Notes: a model not told the origin generated them from the sequence alone. Shown: positions 27,079-37,683, counted from the stretch's first letter. The stretch: 64,000 nt of DNA from Luteimicrobium album (GCF_030161555.1 NZ_BSUK01000001.1:2232001-2296000); one strand, 5' to 3'. Numbers and translations: made by a program.

Positions 27079-27139
27079 TTGACAGCGGTCGTGGTGTGAG
27101 CGCTAACATCCTCGAACAGCCTGAATGTGAGCGCTAACA
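27079..27139 (+). promoter_or_regulatory. ara promoter with two TGTGAGCGCTAACA operators
   Basis: TTGACA (27079-27084), 19 bases, TAACAT (27104-27109). Operator 1 (27095-27108) covers the -10 region, and operator 2 (27126-27139) is an exact 14-base copy 31 bp further on, about three helical turns, so two repressor dimers would sit on the same face. GAGGAGG for araB follows at 27194. Confidence 0.7.
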
Positions 27140-27208
27140 GGTGTTCGCGGCTCGTGATGGCCCCGGCGGAGCGGCCGGGGAGAAGTCGAAGTCGAGGAGG
27201 ACCGTCGA

Positions 27209-28855
27209 ATGGCGCTGGCGCCGCACCGGTCGGAGCGCACGTCGCCCGACGCCCCGGAAGCTCGCGAGGTGATCGCCTCCGGCGCGGCCATGCTCGGGAT
27301 CGAGCTCGGCTCCACCCGCATCAAGGCGTGCCTCGTCGGGCCGGACGGTGTCCCGCTCGCGAGCGGCGACCACGCCTGGGAGAACCGGCTCGAGGACGGC
27401 TTCTGGACGTACGCGCTCGACGACGTGTGGTCGGGCCTGCAGGCCTGCTACGCCTCGCTCGTCGACGACGCGGAGCGCCGCCACGGCGTGCGCCCCACGA
27501 CCTACCGCGCCCTGGGCGTCTCCGCGATGATGCACGGCTACCTCGCGTTCGACGCCCAGGGCGAGCTGCTCGTCCCGTTCCGGACCTGGCGCAACACCAC
27601 CACCGAGCGCGCGGCCACCGAGCTGACCGGGCTCCTCGGCCACAACGTCCCGCTGCGCTGGTCGGTCGCGCACCTCTACCAGGCGATCCTCGACGACGAG
27701 CCCCACGTGCGCCGGGTCCGCTCCCTCACGACGCTCGCCGGCTACGTGCACCGCCGCCTCACGGGCCGCAACGTGCTGGGGATCGGGGACGCCTCCGGCG
27801 TGTTCCCCGTCGACCCGGCCGTCAAGACGTACGACCGCCGCATGCTCGACCAGTTCGACCGGCTCGTCGCCGAGCGTCGTCCCGGCCTCCAGGTCCGCGC
27901 GCTCGAGGAGCTGCTGCCCGAGGTGCTGCTCGCGGGCCACGAGGCCGGCACGCTCACGGCCGACGGAGCCGCCCTCCTCGACCCCTCCGGTGCACTCCGT
28001 CCGGGGGTGCCGCTGTGCCCGCCCGAGGGCGACGCCGGCACCGGGATGGTCGCGACCCACGCCGTCGCGCGGCGCACCGGGAACGTGAGCGTCGGCACGA
28101 GCGTCTTCGCGATGGTCGTCCTCGAGAGGCCGCTCGAGGACGTCCACCCCGAGCTCGACCTCGTGACGACGCCGGCGGGCGACCTCGTCGCGATGGTGCA
28201 CTGCAACAACGGCGCGAGCGAGCTGGGCGCGTGGGCGTCGCTGTTCGGGCGGTTCGCCGAGCTCACCGCGCCCGACGGCGCCGCCCCCGACGCGGACGCC
28301 GTCTTCGAAGCGCTGCTGCGGGAGGCGCTCGAGGGCGACGCCGACGCGGGCGGGCTCACGGCCTACAACTACCTGTCGGGCGAGCCCGTCACGGGCCTGG
28401 CCGAGGGTCGGCCGCTCCTGGTGCGCGGCCCCGACAGCGCGTTCACGCTCGCCAACCTCGTCCGCGCCCAGGTGTACGCGGCGTTCGGCGCGCTGAGCCT
28501 CGGCATGCGGGTCCTCGAGGGCGAGGGCGTCGAGATCGACACGATGGTCGCGCACGGCGGCCTGTTCCGGACCCGCGGCGTCGCCCAGCGTCTCCTCGCC
28601 GCGGCCCTCGGCGCCCCCGTGGCCGTCGGCAGCTCGGCCGGCGAGGGCGGGGCGTGGGGGATCGCGGTGCTCGCGTCGTACCTGGGCGACGAGGCCGGGC
28701 ACGACCTCGCGGGGTACCTCGACGAGCACGTCTTCGCCGGTGCCGAGGCGGACGTCGTCGAGCCCCGGCACGACGACGTCGCGGGGTACGCGGCGTTCCT
28801 CGAGCGCTACGTCGCCGGCCTCGCCGTCGAGAAGGCGGCCACCGATGCGCTCTGA
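27209..28855 (+). CDS. araB: FGGY-family ribulokinase
   Basis: 548 residues. FGGY kinase fold: MLGIELGSTRIKACLVGPDG (phosphate 1), MMHGYLAFDAQGELLVPFRTWRN, GTGMVATHAVARRTGNVSVGTSVFAMVV and the C-terminal VAHGGLFRT / SSAGEGGAWGIAVLAS. It should phosphorylate L-ribulose. It belongs to the actinobacterial branch that differs from enterobacterial AraB, and the call rests mainly on its place in araB-araD-araA. ATG 27209 has GAGGAGG at the right distance, although it precedes the conserved MLGIELG by 26 residues. Confidence 0.88.
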   Translation: MALAPHRSERTSPDAPEAREVIASGAAMLGIELGSTRIKACLVGPDGVPLASGDHAWENRLEDGFWTYALDDVWSGLQACYASLVDDAERRHGVRPTTYRALGVSAMMHGYLAFDAQGELLVPFRTWRNTTTERAATELTGLLGHNVPLRWSVAHLYQAILDDEPHVRRVRSLTTLAGYVHRRLTGRNVLGIGDASGVFPVDPAVKTYDRRMLDQFDRLVAERRPGLQVRALEELLPEVLLAGHEAGTLTADGAALLDPSGALRPGVPLCPPEGDAGTGMVATHAVARRTGNVSVGTSVFAMVVLERPLEDVHPELDLVTTPAGDLVAMVHCNNGASELGAWASLFGRFAELTAPDGAAPDADAVFEALLREALEGDADAGGLTAYNYLSGEPVTGLAEGRPLLVRGPDSAFTLANLVRAQVYAAFGALSLGMRVLEGEGVEIDTMVAHGGLFRTRGVAQRLLAAALGAPVAVGSSAGEGGAWGIAVLASYLGDEAGHDLAGYLDEHVFAGAEADVVEPRHDDVAGYAAFLERYVAGLAVEKAATDAL

Positions 28856-28888
28856 CCCGACCGTCCGTCCCCTGAGGGAGCACCGCCG

Positions 28889-29661
28889 ATGACCACCGCC
28901 ACCACCGTCCCCGCGACCGTGCGGGACGCCGTCGACGCCGCGAAGGTCCGGGTCGCGGACCTGCACGCCGAGCTGCCGCGCTGGGGCCTCGTCGTCTGGA
29001 CGGCGGGGAACGTGTCGCAGCGGGTCGTCGTCGATCCCGCGGGCGGTCCGGGCCCCGACGACCTCCTCGTCATCAAGCCCTCGGGCGTCACCTACAACGA
29101 GCTCACGCCCGGCGCCATGGTCGTGTGCGACCTCGACGGGACGCTCCTCGAGGGGAGCGGAGCCCGTCGTCGGACACGGCCGCGCACGCCTACGTGTACC
29201 GGAACATGCCCGGGGTGGGCGGCGTCGTGCACACGCACTCGACCTATGCCACGGCGTGGGCGGCCCGCGGCGAGGAGATCCCGTGCGTGCTCACGATGAT
29301 GGCCGACGAGTTCGGCGGGCCCGTCCCCGTCGGGCCGTTCGCGATCATCGGCGACGACTCCATCGGGCGCGGGATCGTCGACACGCTCGCGGGGTCGCGG
29401 TCGCCCGCCGTGCTCATGCGCAACCACGGGCCCTTCACCGTCGGGCGTGACGCCGAGGCGGCCGTCAAGGCGGCCGTCATGCTGGAGGAGGTCGCGCGGA
29501 CCGTCCACGCCGCGCGCCAGCTCGGCGAGCCGCTCCCCATCGACCCGGCCGCCGTCGACCGGCTCTACGACCGTTACCAGAACGTCTACGGGCAGGGCTC
29601 CGCTGACGGCGCCGACGCCGTCAACGGCCCCGCCACGAACGCCGAGGAGGCACACGCATGA
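28889..29661 (+). CDS. araD: L-ribulose-5-phosphate 4-epimerase (apparent frameshift)
   Basis: About 257 residues after restoring one base. Class II aldolase/AraD fold: [40 protein letters not shown], then in the next frame [23 protein letters not shown] with the zinc-binding HTHS, and [13 protein letters not shown] with the third His. It converts L-ribulose 5-phosphate to D-xylulose 5-phosphate. One G is missing from the G4 run 29152-29155; restoring it gives [19 protein letters not shown], the normal family sequence. The stop overlaps the araA start (ATGA), showing translational coupling. Confidence 0.92.
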
Positions 29662-31184
29662 CCAGCGGCAGCACCCAGCCCAGCCCGTTCGAGGGCCGGG
29701 AGATCTGGTTCCTCACCGGGTCGCAGGACCTGTACGGCGACGACGTCCTCGCGCAGGTCGCCGCGCAGTCGCAGCAGGTCGCGGCGGCGCTCGACGGCGC
29801 GTCCGCGGTGCCCGTGCGCGTCGTCTGGAAGCCCGTGCTCAAGGACAGCGAGTCCATCCGCCGCGTGATCCTCGACGCGAACGCCGACGACCGCTGCGTC
29901 GGCCTCGTCGCGTGGATGCACACGTTCAGCCCCGCGAAGATGTGGATCCGCGGTCTCGACGCGCTCGCGACGCCGCTCCTGCAGCTCCACACGCAGGCGA
30001 ACGTCGAGCTGCCGTACGACGCCATCGACATGGACTTCATGAACCTCAACCAGGCCGCCCACGGCGACCGCGAGTTCGGGTACATCCTCAGCCGGATGAA
30101 CGTGCCGCGGAAGATCGTCGTCGGGCACGCCACCCACGAGCGCGTGCAGGCCCAGGTGGGCGCGTGGGCCCGCGCCGCGGTCGGCTACGCGGAGCTGCGG
30201 GGCCTCCGGCTCGCCCGGTTCGGCGACAACATGCGCAACGTCGCCGTCACCGAGGGCGACAAGACCGAGGCCGAGGTCCGGTTCGGGGTCTCCGTGAACA
30301 CGTGGGGCGTGAACGACCTCGTGGCCCGCGTGGACGCGGTGTCCGACGCCGACGTCGACCTGCTCGTCAAGGAGTACGAGGAGCTGTACGACGTGGCGCC
30401 CGAGCTGCGCGCCGGCGGCGAGCGGCACGAGTCGCTGCGCTACGGCGCGCGCATCGAGGTCGGGCTGCGCTCGTTCCTCGAGGAGGGCGGCTTCGGTGCC
30501 TTCACGACGAGCTTCGAGGACCTCGGCGGCCTGCGTCAGCTCCCCGGCCTCGCCGTCCAGCGCCTCATGGCCGACGGCTACGGCTTCGGCGCCGAGGGCG
30601 ACTGGAAGACCGCCGTCCTCGTCCGGGTCGCGAAGGTCATGGGCCACGGGCTCCCCGGCGGGGCGTCGCTCATGGAGGACTACACCTACGACCTCACGCC
30701 CGGGTCCGAGCTCATCCTCGGCGCCCACATGCTCGAGGTCTGCCCGACCCTCACCACGAAGCGCCCGCGCCTCGAGATCCACCCGCTCGGCATCGGCGAC
30801 CGCGAGGACCCCGTGCGCCTCGTGTTCGAGGCCGACGCCGGCCCCGGGCTCGTCGTCGCCATGAGCGACATGCGGGACCGGTTCCGGCTCGTCGCGAACG
30901 TCGTCGACGTCGTCGAGGCGCCGCACGACCTGCCGCGGCTGCCCGTCGGCCACGCCCTGTGGGCCCCCGCGCCCGACCTCGCGACGTCCGCCGGGGCCTG
31001 GCTGCTGGCCGGCGCGGCGCACCACACCGTCATGACGACCGCGCTCGACGTCGGGGTCTTCGAGGACCTCGCGAGGATGTCCGAGACCGAGCTCCTCACC
31101 ATCGACGCGGCCACGACGCAGCGCGGGTTCGAGCGGGAGCTGCGCTGGAACGCCGTCTACCACCGCGTGGCCGACGGGCTCTGA
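29658..31184 (+). CDS. araA: L-arabinose isomerase
   Basis: 508 residues. [14 protein letters not shown] near the N-terminus, [36 protein letters not shown], and [14 protein letters not shown] are diagnostic; manganese-binding Glu and His residues are in the last part ([18 protein letters not shown]). It interconverts L-arabinose and L-ribulose as the first step of the pathway, although it is encoded last in araB-araD-araA. ATG 29658 overlaps the araD stop. No arabinose transporter is nearby. Confidence 0.97.
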   Translation: MTSGSTQPSPFEGREIWFLTGSQDLYGDDVLAQVAAQSQQVAAALDGASAVPVRVVWKPVLKDSESIRRVILDANADDRCVGLVAWMHTFSPAKMWIRGLDALATPLLQLHTQANVELPYDAIDMDFMNLNQAAHGDREFGYILSRMNVPRKIVVGHATHERVQAQVGAWARAAVGYAELRGLRLARFGDNMRNVAVTEGDKTEAEVRFGVSVNTWGVNDLVARVDAVSDADVDLLVKEYEELYDVAPELRAGGERHESLRYGARIEVGLRSFLEEGGFGAFTTSFEDLGGLRQLPGLAVQRLMADGYGFGAEGDWKTAVLVRVAKVMGHGLPGGASLMEDYTYDLTPGSELILGAHMLEVCPTLTTKRPRLEIHPLGIGDREDPVRLVFEADAGPGLVVAMSDMRDRFRLVANVVDVVEAPHDLPRLPVGHALWAPAPDLATSAGAWLLAGAAHHTVMTTALDVGVFEDLARMSETELLTIDAATTQRGFERELRWNAVYHRVADGL

Positions 31185-31298
31185 CGCTCCGATCTATCGG
31201 GTCTGTGCGTCACGGTCGGGTTCGCGGGCGGGCACGGCGAGGCGGTTCGGGCCGCCTTCCGAGGCCCGTCCGATCCGTCGTCGTCTCTCCTTCGACGC

Positions 31299-31363
31299 GA
31301 GTCAGCGCGTTTCGTTCGAGTCAGCGCGAAGTCCGCGCTGACTCGGGTGATTCGCGCTGACTC
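31299..31363. repeat. Nested inverted repeats of GAGTCAGCGCG
   Basis: GAGTCAGCGCG occurs at 31299 and 31318, its complement CGCGCTGACTC at 31334 and 31353. They can pair outer-to-outer and inner-to-inner, or the second with the fourth over 13 bp (GAGTCAGCGCGAA). Placed after araA, it is probably a terminator with alternative folds. Confidence 0.6.
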
Positions 31364-31607
31364 GGCGGTCTTGGTGCCGAGCATGCGGACACCCCGTGTT
31401 CGGCGGCGGGGAGGGGCTGCTCGCATGGTCGGCGGGGCGGGTGGTACCTGATCACATGGTCGACCGCGCTCACCCCGCGCGCCCCACCCGGCCCGGGCAC
31501 GGCGCACGGCGTGAGCGGTACGAGTCGGGACGTCCTGACGGCGGATCCGGGGTTCTGTCACGAGTTGTACGGGCTGCGCCGTCGGTCGGGTTGGGCCGGT
31601 CCCCAGT

Positions 31608-31662
31608 GTTCACCCCGCGTTCATCCTCGCTGCGCCACCCGGTCATCCGTCCTGCTTAGCGT
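31608..31662 (+). promoter_or_regulatory. PHO-box-like repeat and -10 of the pst operon
   Basis: GTTCACC (31608-31614) and GTTCATC (31619-31625) are direct repeats with the 11-bp period bound by PhoP in Streptomyces. TAGCGT (31657-31662) may be the -10. Phosphate-starvation induction of pstSCAB fits established knowledge of these genes. Confidence 0.6.
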
Positions 31663-31722
31663 CAGCCCCGTCGCCGGCACTCGCCGTCGACGTGAAGACG
31701 TGCGAACAGGATGGAACGACAC

Positions 31723-32846
31723 GTGAACCTCAGCCGACTCACCCGCGTGGGCTCTGCCGTCGCGATCGGCGCGCTCGCCCTCAGCCTTGCCGCGTGCGGT
31801 TCCGACGACGCCACGGGGAACGGCACCGGCTCCGGTACCAGCACCGACGGCGCGAGCGCCGGGGCGACCTGAGCGGTGAGCTCAACGGTGCCGGCTCGAC
31901 GGCCCAGGGCAGCGCCATGGACGCCTGGCGCTCGGGCTTCCAGTCCGCCAACAGCGGCGTCACCGTGAACTACGACGGCATCGGATCGGGCGACGGGCGC
32001 AAGCAGTTCCTCAGCGGCGCCGTCCAGTACGCCGGTTCCGACGCGTACCTGACCGACGACGAGATCGCGCAGGCCAAGACCACCTGCCAGAACGGCGACG
32101 TCGTCGAGCTCCCGGTCTACATCAGCCCGATCGCGATCGCCTTCAACCTCAAGGGCGTCGACTCGCTGAACCTCGACGGCCCGACGGTCGCGAAGATCTT
32201 CGACGGCAAGATCACCAAGTGGGACGACCCGGCGATCGCCAAGCTGAACGACGGGGTCAAGCTCCCCAGCACCGCGATCACGCCGGTGCACCGCTCGGAC
32301 GACTCGGGCACGACCCAGAACTTCACGCAGTGGGTCAAGGCCAACGCGGGTGACGCGTGGCCGTACGAGCCCTCGCAGACCTTCCCGGTCAAGGGCGGCC
32401 AGTCGGCACAGGGCACCCCGGGCGTCGCCCAGACGCTCCAGGGCGGCGAGGGCACGATCGGCTACATCGACTCGTCGCAGGTCGGCAAGCTCGGCTCCGC
32501 GAAGATCAAGGTCGGCGACGCGTTCGTGGCGCACTCCCCGGAGGCCGCGGCTGCCGCGGTCGCCAAGTCCGACGTCGTGTCGGGCCGTGCGACGTCGGAC
32601 ATCGCGATCGACATCAACCGCACCCTGACGGACTCCTCGACCTACCCGCTGGTGCTCGTCTCGTACGACATCGGCTGCACGACCTACGCGGACGCCAACA
32701 CTGCCGCGCTGGTCAAGGGCTTCTTCAGCTACGTGGTCAGCGACGCGGGCCAGCAGGCCGCGGCCTCGGCTGCGGGCTCGGCCCCGCTCTCGTCGGACCT
32801 GGCCGCGAAGGCCCAGGCCGCGGTCGACGCGATCAAGCTCGGCTGA
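31723..32846 (+). CDS. pstS: Phosphate-binding lipoprotein PstS (apparent frameshift)
   Basis: About 375 residues after restoring one base. GTG 31723 starts a lipoprotein signal ending in LSLAAC (lipobox, Cys about 26), then a Ser/Gly/Thr linker. The mature domain follows in the next frame: LSGELNGAGSTAQGSAMDAW, GIGSGDGRKQFLSG, ITPVHRSDDSGTTQNFTQW, residues that wrap the phosphate ion in PstS. One G is missing in the G4 run 31861-31864, inside the linker. It delivers phosphate to the PstCAB importer. A hairpin separates it from pstC, as expected for a binding protein made in excess. Confidence 0.95.
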
Positions 32847-32869
32847 CCGCACCGGTAGACGTGGTGACC

Positions 32870-32910
32870 GGTGCCGGCGGGAGGGGCGTTGCGCCTCGCC
32901 CGCCGGCACC
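32870..32910 (+). terminator. Attenuating hairpin between pstS and pstC
   Basis: GGTGCCGGCGGG (32870-32881) pairs perfectly with CCCGCCGGCACC (32899-32910). Partial termination here would raise pstS over pstCAB. Confidence 0.7.
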
Positions 32911-32961
32911 GCCTCGCACCCCACCCGCTGAGGTGCGGTCCACGATGACGAAGGAGATGGT

Positions 32962-33981
32962 GTGACCACCACAGCCGCCGACACCCGGGCGCCGAGCCCG
33001 GCGCCGTCGAACGGGCCCGACCGGCCCCGGCCGCCGCGTCGGCGCACGCGGGCGGCCGACCGCGGGTTCAACCGTGCGTTCCGCTACCTGGCGACGAGCG
33101 CCGGCACGCTCATCCTGATCGCCCTCGCCGCGGTCGCGGGCTTCCTGCTCTGGCAGTCCTGGCCCGCGCTCACGTCGAGCGGGTCGGAGATCGCGTCGAA
33201 GGTGAGCTTCTTCCAGGGGCAGAGCTCCCTGGCCTCGTACCTCGGGCCGTTGATCTTCGGGACCCTGCTGGCGGCGGCGGTCGCGCTGGCCGTCGCGACC
33301 CCGCTCGCGATCGGGATCGCGCTGTTCACCTCGCACTACGCGCCGCGGCGGCTCGCGTCGCTCCTCGGCTGGGTGATCGACCTGCTCGCGGCGATCCCGT
33401 CGGTCGTGTACGGCCTGTGGGGCGCGCTCGTCCTGGCGCCGACGATCCAGCCCGTCTGGCAGTGGGTCTCGAACGTACTCGGCTGGATCCCGCTCTTCAA
33501 GGGTCCGGCGGCCGATCCCGCCCGCGTGCTCCTGACCGTCTCGCTGGTGCTCGCCGTGATGATCCTGCCGATCATCACGGCCGTCTCGCGCGAGGTCTTC
33601 CTCCAGACGCCGAAGCTCCACGAGGAGGCCGCGCTCGCGCTCGGCGCGACCCGCTGGGAGATGATCCGCACCGCGGTCCTGCCGTTCGGCCGCTCGGGCG
33701 TGGTGTCCGCGGCGATGCTCGGCCTGGGCCGCGCGCTGGGCGAGACCATGGCCGTCGTCATGATCCTGTCGCCCGGGCTCACCTACTCGTTCGCGCTGCT
33801 CCTCGCCGGCAAGCAGCAGACGATCGCCGCGAACATCGCCCTCAAGTACCCGGAGGCGAACTCGCTCGGCATGAGCACGCTGATGGCCACAGGTCTCGCG
33901 CTGTTCGTCATCACGATGGTCGTCAACATGGCGTCGCGCTGGGTCGTCGGCCGTCGCAAGGAATTCTCGGGAGCGAACTGA
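32962..33981 (+). CDS. pstC: Phosphate ABC transporter permease PstC
   Basis: 339 residues with six membrane segments after a proline/arginine-rich cytoplasmic start. The binding-protein-dependent permease signature reads EEAALALGATRWEMIRTAVLPFGRSGV (EAA loop), which contacts PstB. GTG 32962 follows AAGGAGATG. Second gene of pstSCAB; with PstA it forms the channel. Confidence 0.95.
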   Translation: MTTTAADTRAPSPAPSNGPDRPRPPRRRTRAADRGFNRAFRYLATSAGTLILIALAAVAGFLLWQSWPALTSSGSEIASKVSFFQGQSSLASYLGPLIFGTLLAAAVALAVATPLAIGIALFTSHYAPRRLASLLGWVIDLLAAIPSVVYGLWGALVLAPTIQPVWQWVSNVLGWIPLFKGPAADPARVLLTVSLVLAVMILPIITAVSREVFLQTPKLHEEAALALGATRWEMIRTAVLPFGRSGVVSAAMLGLGRALGETMAVVMILSPGLTYSFALLLAGKQQTIAANIALKYPEANSLGMSTLMATGLALFVITMVVNMASRWVVGRRKEFSGAN

Positions 33982-33982
33982 G

Positions 33983-34956
33983 ATGGCCGTGATCCCCACC
34001 ACCCTCGACGGCGCCCCGCGCCCCCGCGCGGCGACGACGTCCGTGCGCTGCTGCGCACGTCCGACGCGCGGCGCCGCCGCAAGGACCGGATGATGACGGT
34101 GCTCGTGAGCACCGCGTTCGGCATCGCGCTCGTCCCGCTCGTCTGGCTCCTGTGGACCGTGGTCGGACGCGGCATCGGCCGGCTCGACCCCTACTTCCTC
34201 CTGCACTCGATGCGCGGCGTGTTCGGCGGCATGGACGCGGGCGGCATCTACCACGCGATCATCGGCACCGTCTGGGTGACGGTGGGCGCGGCGGTCATCT
34301 CGGTGCCGGTCGGCATCCTTGCCGCGATCTACCTCGTCGAGTACGGCGCGGGCGGCCGGCTGGCGCGGGCGGTCACGTTCTTCGTGGACGTCATGACGGG
34401 CATCCCGTCGATCGTCGCGGGTCTGTTCGCGTACGCGCTGTTCTCTCTCTTCCTCGGGCCGGGCGCGCACTTCGGCGCGATCGGCGCGGTCGCGCTGAGC
34501 GTCCTGATGATCCCGGTCGTCGTCCGCTCGACGGAGGAGATGCTCAAGCTCGTCCCGAACGAGCTGCGCGAGGCCGCGTACGCGCTCGGCGTCCCGAAGT
34601 GGCTGACCGTGATCAAGGTCGTGCTCCGCACCGCGATCGCGGGCATCACGACGGGCGTCATGCTCGCCGTGTCCCGCGTGGTCGGCGAGACGGCACCGCT
34701 GCTCCTCACGGTGGGCGTGATCGACTCGATCAACTTCAACCCGTTCGAGGGCCGCATGATGACGCTGCCGGTCTACGTGTACCGGCAGTTCACCGCGGGC
34801 CTGGTGCCGTGCAACAACCCGAACGTCACCTGCATCCCGACCATCAACTACGACCGCGCCTGGGCGGCCGCGCTGACGCTGATCCTCATCGTCATGATCC
34901 TCAACCTGGTCGCGCGGCTCGTGTCCCGGCTCTTCGCCCCGAAGATCCGCTCATGA
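33983..34956 (+). CDS. pstA: Phosphate ABC transporter permease PstA (apparent frameshift)
   Basis: About 324 residues after correction. Six membrane segments; EAA loop [28 protein letters not shown]; typical [25 protein letters not shown] 33983 begins two bases after pstC, and the first frame gives [15 protein letters not shown] before running into a stop at 34090. The next frame gives [22 protein letters not shown] and joins the conserved part. One C appears missing in the C5 run 34021-34025, or in the C4 run just before it. If the break were real, translation could restart at 34090, which would still keep all membrane segments. Confidence 0.92.
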
Positions 34957-35831
34957 GCACGCCCGACGGCGGCACCCGCCCCGCGCCCACGGACAGCGGG
35001 CCGCGGCCCAGCACTCCGACGACCCCCACCCCGAAGAAGGACGACCCCGCGATGGCACAGCGCATCGACGTCAAGGACCTCAACATCTACTACGGCGACT
35101 TCCTGGCGGTCGAGGGCGTCACGATGACGATCGAACCCCGTTCGGTCACCGCGTTCATCGGCCCGTCCGGCTGCGGCAAGTCGACCTTCCTCCGCACCCT
35201 CAACCGGATGCACGAGGTCATCCCGGGGGCGTCGGTGCACGGCAGCGTCGAGATGGAGGGTGTCGACCTGTACGGCGCCGACATCGACCCGGTCGCGGTG
35301 CGCCGGCAGATCGGCATGGTCTTCCAGCGGCCCAACCCGTTCCCCACGATGTCCATCGAGGAGAACGTGCTCGCGGGCGTCCGCCTGCTGAACAAGAAGA
35401 TCTCGAAGTCGGACGCCGCGGACCTCGTCGAGGCGTCGCTCGCGAGCGCGAACCTCTGGAACGAGGTCAAGGACCGTCTCCAGAAGCCGGGCGCCGGCCT
35501 CTCCGGCGGCCAGCAGCAGCGCCTGTGCATCGCGCGCGCCATCGCGGTGAAGCCTCAGGTGCTCCTCATGGACGAGCCGTGCTCGGCTCTCGACCCGATC
35601 TCCACGCTCGCGATCGAGGACCTCATCACGGAGCTCAAGAAGGACTACACGATCGTCATCGTCACGCACAACATGCAGCAGGCTGCGCGCGTGAGCGACC
35701 GGACGGGCTTCTTCAACATCGCGGGGACCGGCAGCCCCGGCAAGCTCATCGAGATGGACGACACCGGGACCATGTTCTCGACGCCCAAGGAGAAGGCGAC
35801 GGAGGACTACATCTCCGGCCGCTTCGGGTGA
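34953..35831 (+). CDS. pstB: Phosphate ABC transporter ATPase PstB
   Basis: 292 residues from ATG 34953, overlapping the pstA stop (ATGA). Walker [33 protein letters not shown] (PstB-specific Q-loop), signature [15 protein letters not shown], Walker [17 protein letters not shown], switch His in [12 protein letters not shown] proline/threonine-rich extension of 33 residues precedes a second possible start, [16 protein letters not shown] at 35052, which gives the usual 259-residue form. It energises phosphate import. No phoU follows. Confidence 0.96.
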   Translation: MSTPDGGTRPAPTDSGPRPSTPTTPTPKKDDPAMAQRIDVKDLNIYYGDFLAVEGVTMTIEPRSVTAFIGPSGCGKSTFLRTLNRMHEVIPGASVHGSVEMEGVDLYGADIDPVAVRRQIGMVFQRPNPFPTMSIEENVLAGVRLLNKKISKSDAADLVEASLASANLWNEVKDRLQKPGAGLSGGQQQRLCIARAIAVKPQVLLMDEPCSALDPISTLAIEDLITELKKDYTIVIVTHNMQQAARVSDRTGFFNIAGTGSPGKLIEMDDTGTMFSTPKEKATEDYISGRFG

Positions 35832-35882
35832 CCCGGTCCGGCCCCCGGCCGGACGAGAGGATCCCGTCGGCGCTGAGAGCGG

Positions 35883-36479
35883 TCAGGCCGTGGCGGGGCT
35901 CGTCGGGTCGCCCGCGGGACGCCTGGCGTCGTCCGTCACCGGCGTCCGGCGGAGCCGGTCCACGTAGGACCCGTCGACCTTCTGCGGCAGCAGCAGCACG
36001 CACTGGACGAGCCGGTCTCCGTCACCGTTCCAGCCGTCCTCGGTGGGCGTGTACTCCGAGAAGTCGAGCGAGGGCGCGTCCTCGTAGTCGAGCCCGGTGA
36101 GGGCGGTGAACTGCGCGTCGCAGAAGTCGTCGGCCTGCTCCCCGACCGCGTCGTCGCCCGGGTACTCGCCCGCGGGCAGCATCGTCTCGGCGTAGATCTC
36201 GGCGTCGTGGGGATCGGAGCAGGGCGTGACCGGAACCGAGTCGACCGCGGTCGACGCGGTGGCCGTCGAGTCGAAGTCGCCCGAGTCGGACAGCAGGCAG
36301 TCGCCCACGCGCAGCGAGTAGACGTCCGTGTCGCCCGCCGCGGTGATCGCGCCGTGCGGGTGGTCGCGGGAGGCGTCGGGCGGACCGGCGGTCACGAGCC
36401 CGCAGCCGGCGAGCACGCAGCACACAGCGGCCGCCACAGGGAGCGCGAGCCGTCGTGCTCGCGCCGACGACGACGTCAT
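35883..36479 (-). CDS. Septum-formation-family lipoprotein
   Basis: 198 residues. ATG 36479 gives a basic N-terminus, a hydrophobic stretch and lipobox VLAGC (Cys about 26), so it is membrane-anchored outside the cell. The mature domain has paired cysteines ([44 protein letters not shown]), and the segment around [10 protein letters not shown] is typical of the actinobacterial septum-formation domain. The precise role of that family is unclear. Convergent with pstB, same strand as the next lipoprotein gene upstream. Confidence 0.75.
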   Translation of the reverse strand: MTSSSARARRLALPVAAAVCCVLAGCGLVTAGPPDASRDHPHGAITAAGDTDVYSLRVGDCLLSDSGDFDSTATASTAVDSVPVTPCSDPHDAEIYAETMLPAGEYPGDDAVGEQADDFCDAQFTALTGLDYEDAPSLDFSEYTPTEDGWNGDGDRLVQCVLLLPQKVDGSYVDRLRRTPVTDDARRPAGDPTSPATA

Positions 36480-36516
36480 CGGTCCGTCAGGAGCGCGTGG
36501 GCGCGGGTGGCGGGGC

Positions 36517-36999
36517 TCAGCCCTCGGCGGAGGCGGTGGGGACGAGCGTCGCGTACTCGGGGAGCGTGCCGTCGAGCACGGGCACCGACACGGTCTCGGT
36601 GGCGTCGCCGACCGTGACCTTGACGGGGAGCACGGCACCGGGCGCCGCTCCGGTGGTGTCGAAGACGACGTCGTCGGGGCCCTCGGCGCCGAGCTGCGTC
36701 GTGGACGAGGGGTCGACGGAGACCGTCGCCGACGAGGCGCCCTCCGGGGCCACCGTGACCGTCGCCGCGTCCGAGCCCGCGTTGTAGAACGAGCCCAGCA
36801 GCCGCCCGGGGTCGCCCTTGCCGCTCGAGAGCACCAGCAGGTTGATGCCCTTGACGTCGCCGACGACGACGTCGATGCCGTCGGAGGGCTGGTAGGGCTT
36901 GTTGGTCTGCGTGGGGCTGCAGGCGGAGAGCGCGGCGGCGCTCGCGAGGGCCACCGGGACCGCGAGGAGCTTGCTCATGCGGGCGGTGCTGCGGTTCAC
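36517..36999 (-). CDS. LpqE-like lipoprotein
   Basis: 160 residues. GTG 36999 precedes [21 protein letters not shown], then lipobox LSAC (Cys about 26). The mature part is a beta-rich domain ([40 protein letters not shown]) with no enzyme motif. In M. tuberculosis lpqE lies beside carD in the same divergent layout, which supports the name from context. Function unknown. Confidence 0.7.
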   Translation of the reverse strand: MNRSTARMSKLLAVPVALASAAALSACSPTQTNKPYQPSDGIDVVVGDVKGINLLVLSSGKGDPGRLLGSFYNAGSDAATVTVAPEGASSATVSVDPSSTTQLGAEGPDDVVFDTTGAAPGAVLPVKVTVGDATETVSVPVLDGTLPEYATLVPTASAEG

Positions 37000-37166
37000 T
37001 GTGCGATCTCCAGGGCTCGTCGGGGGAAGGCCGGGTGGGGCCCCCTCAGAGTAGCGTTTCGGGCACCGTGCTCGCGCGTTCCGCCGCGTGCCGTAGGCCA
37101 CGTCGACGGGTTCGCCGCGAGGCCCGGGAGGGCTTCTCGCTCAACGGCCCTGAAATGGCCGCGTGG

Positions 37167-37172
37167 TAAGAT
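37167..37172 (+). promoter_or_regulatory. -10 of carD
   Basis: TAAGAT, 28 bases before ATG 37201, leaving a short leader with a GAAAGGGG ribosome site. The -35 is unclear, as usual for CarD/RbpA-dependent promoters. Confidence 0.55.
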
Positions 37173-37200
37173 GGACCCCCGCGAAAGGGGACATCTGAAG

Positions 37201-37683
37201 ATGACTTTCACTGTAGGGGAGACGGTTGTCTACCCGCACCACGGCGCAGCCCTCATCGAGGAGATCAAGACGCGGACCATCCGCGGGGAGGACAAGCTCT
37301 ACCTCAAGCTCCGGGTCGCCCAGGGCGACCTGACGATCGAGGTCCCCGCGGAGAACGTCGACCTCGTGGGTGTGCGTGACGTCGTCGGCCAGGAAGGTCT
37401 CGACAAGGTGTTCGAGGTTCTTCGTGCGCCGTACACGGAAGAGCCGACGAACTGGTCGCGCCGTTACAAGGCCAACCTCGAGAAGCTGGCGTCCGGCGAC
37501 GTCATCAAGGTCGCCGAGGTCGTGCGCGACCTGTCGCGTCGCGACGCGGACCGCGGCCTCTCGGCCGGCGAGAAGCGCATGCTCGCCAAGGCTCGCCAGA
37601 TCCTCGTCTCGGAGCTCGCGCTCGCGGAGCACACCGAGGAGGACAAGGCGGAGGCCATCCTCGACGAGGTGCTCGCCAGCTGA
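37201..37683 (+). CDS. carD: RNA polymerase-binding transcription factor CarD
   Basis: 160 residues, full length. N-terminal RNA-polymerase interaction domain [22 protein letters not shown], and a C-terminal helical DNA-binding domain with the conserved Trp in [21 protein letters not shown] that wedges into the upstream edge of the transcription bubble. Essential in mycobacteria, stabilising open complexes at rRNA and many other promoters. First gene of a carD-ispD-ispF-tetR run; a hairpin lies just downstream, inside the start of ispD. Confidence 0.97.
   Translation: MTFTVGETVVYPHHGAALIEEIKTRTIRGEDKLYLKLRVAQGDLTIEVPAENVDLVGVRDVVGQEGLDKVFEVLRAPYTEEPTNWSRRYKANLEKLASGDVIKVAEVVRDLSRRDADRGLSAGEKRMLAKARQILVSELALAEHTEEDKAEAILDEVLAS

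Larger units (their letters stand above)
31185..31722. other. Intergenic region between araA and pstS
   Basis: 538 bases without a convincing gene. It holds the nested gagtcagcgcg inverted repeats (31299-31363), then about 240 bases where I see nothing specific, then a PHO-box-like repeat and -10 before pstS. Confidence 0.6.

Noticed and set aside
31380-31600. Small genes between araA and pstS
   Set aside because: Short frames here have Arg/Pro/Gly-biased composition, no ribosome sites and no recognisable domains.
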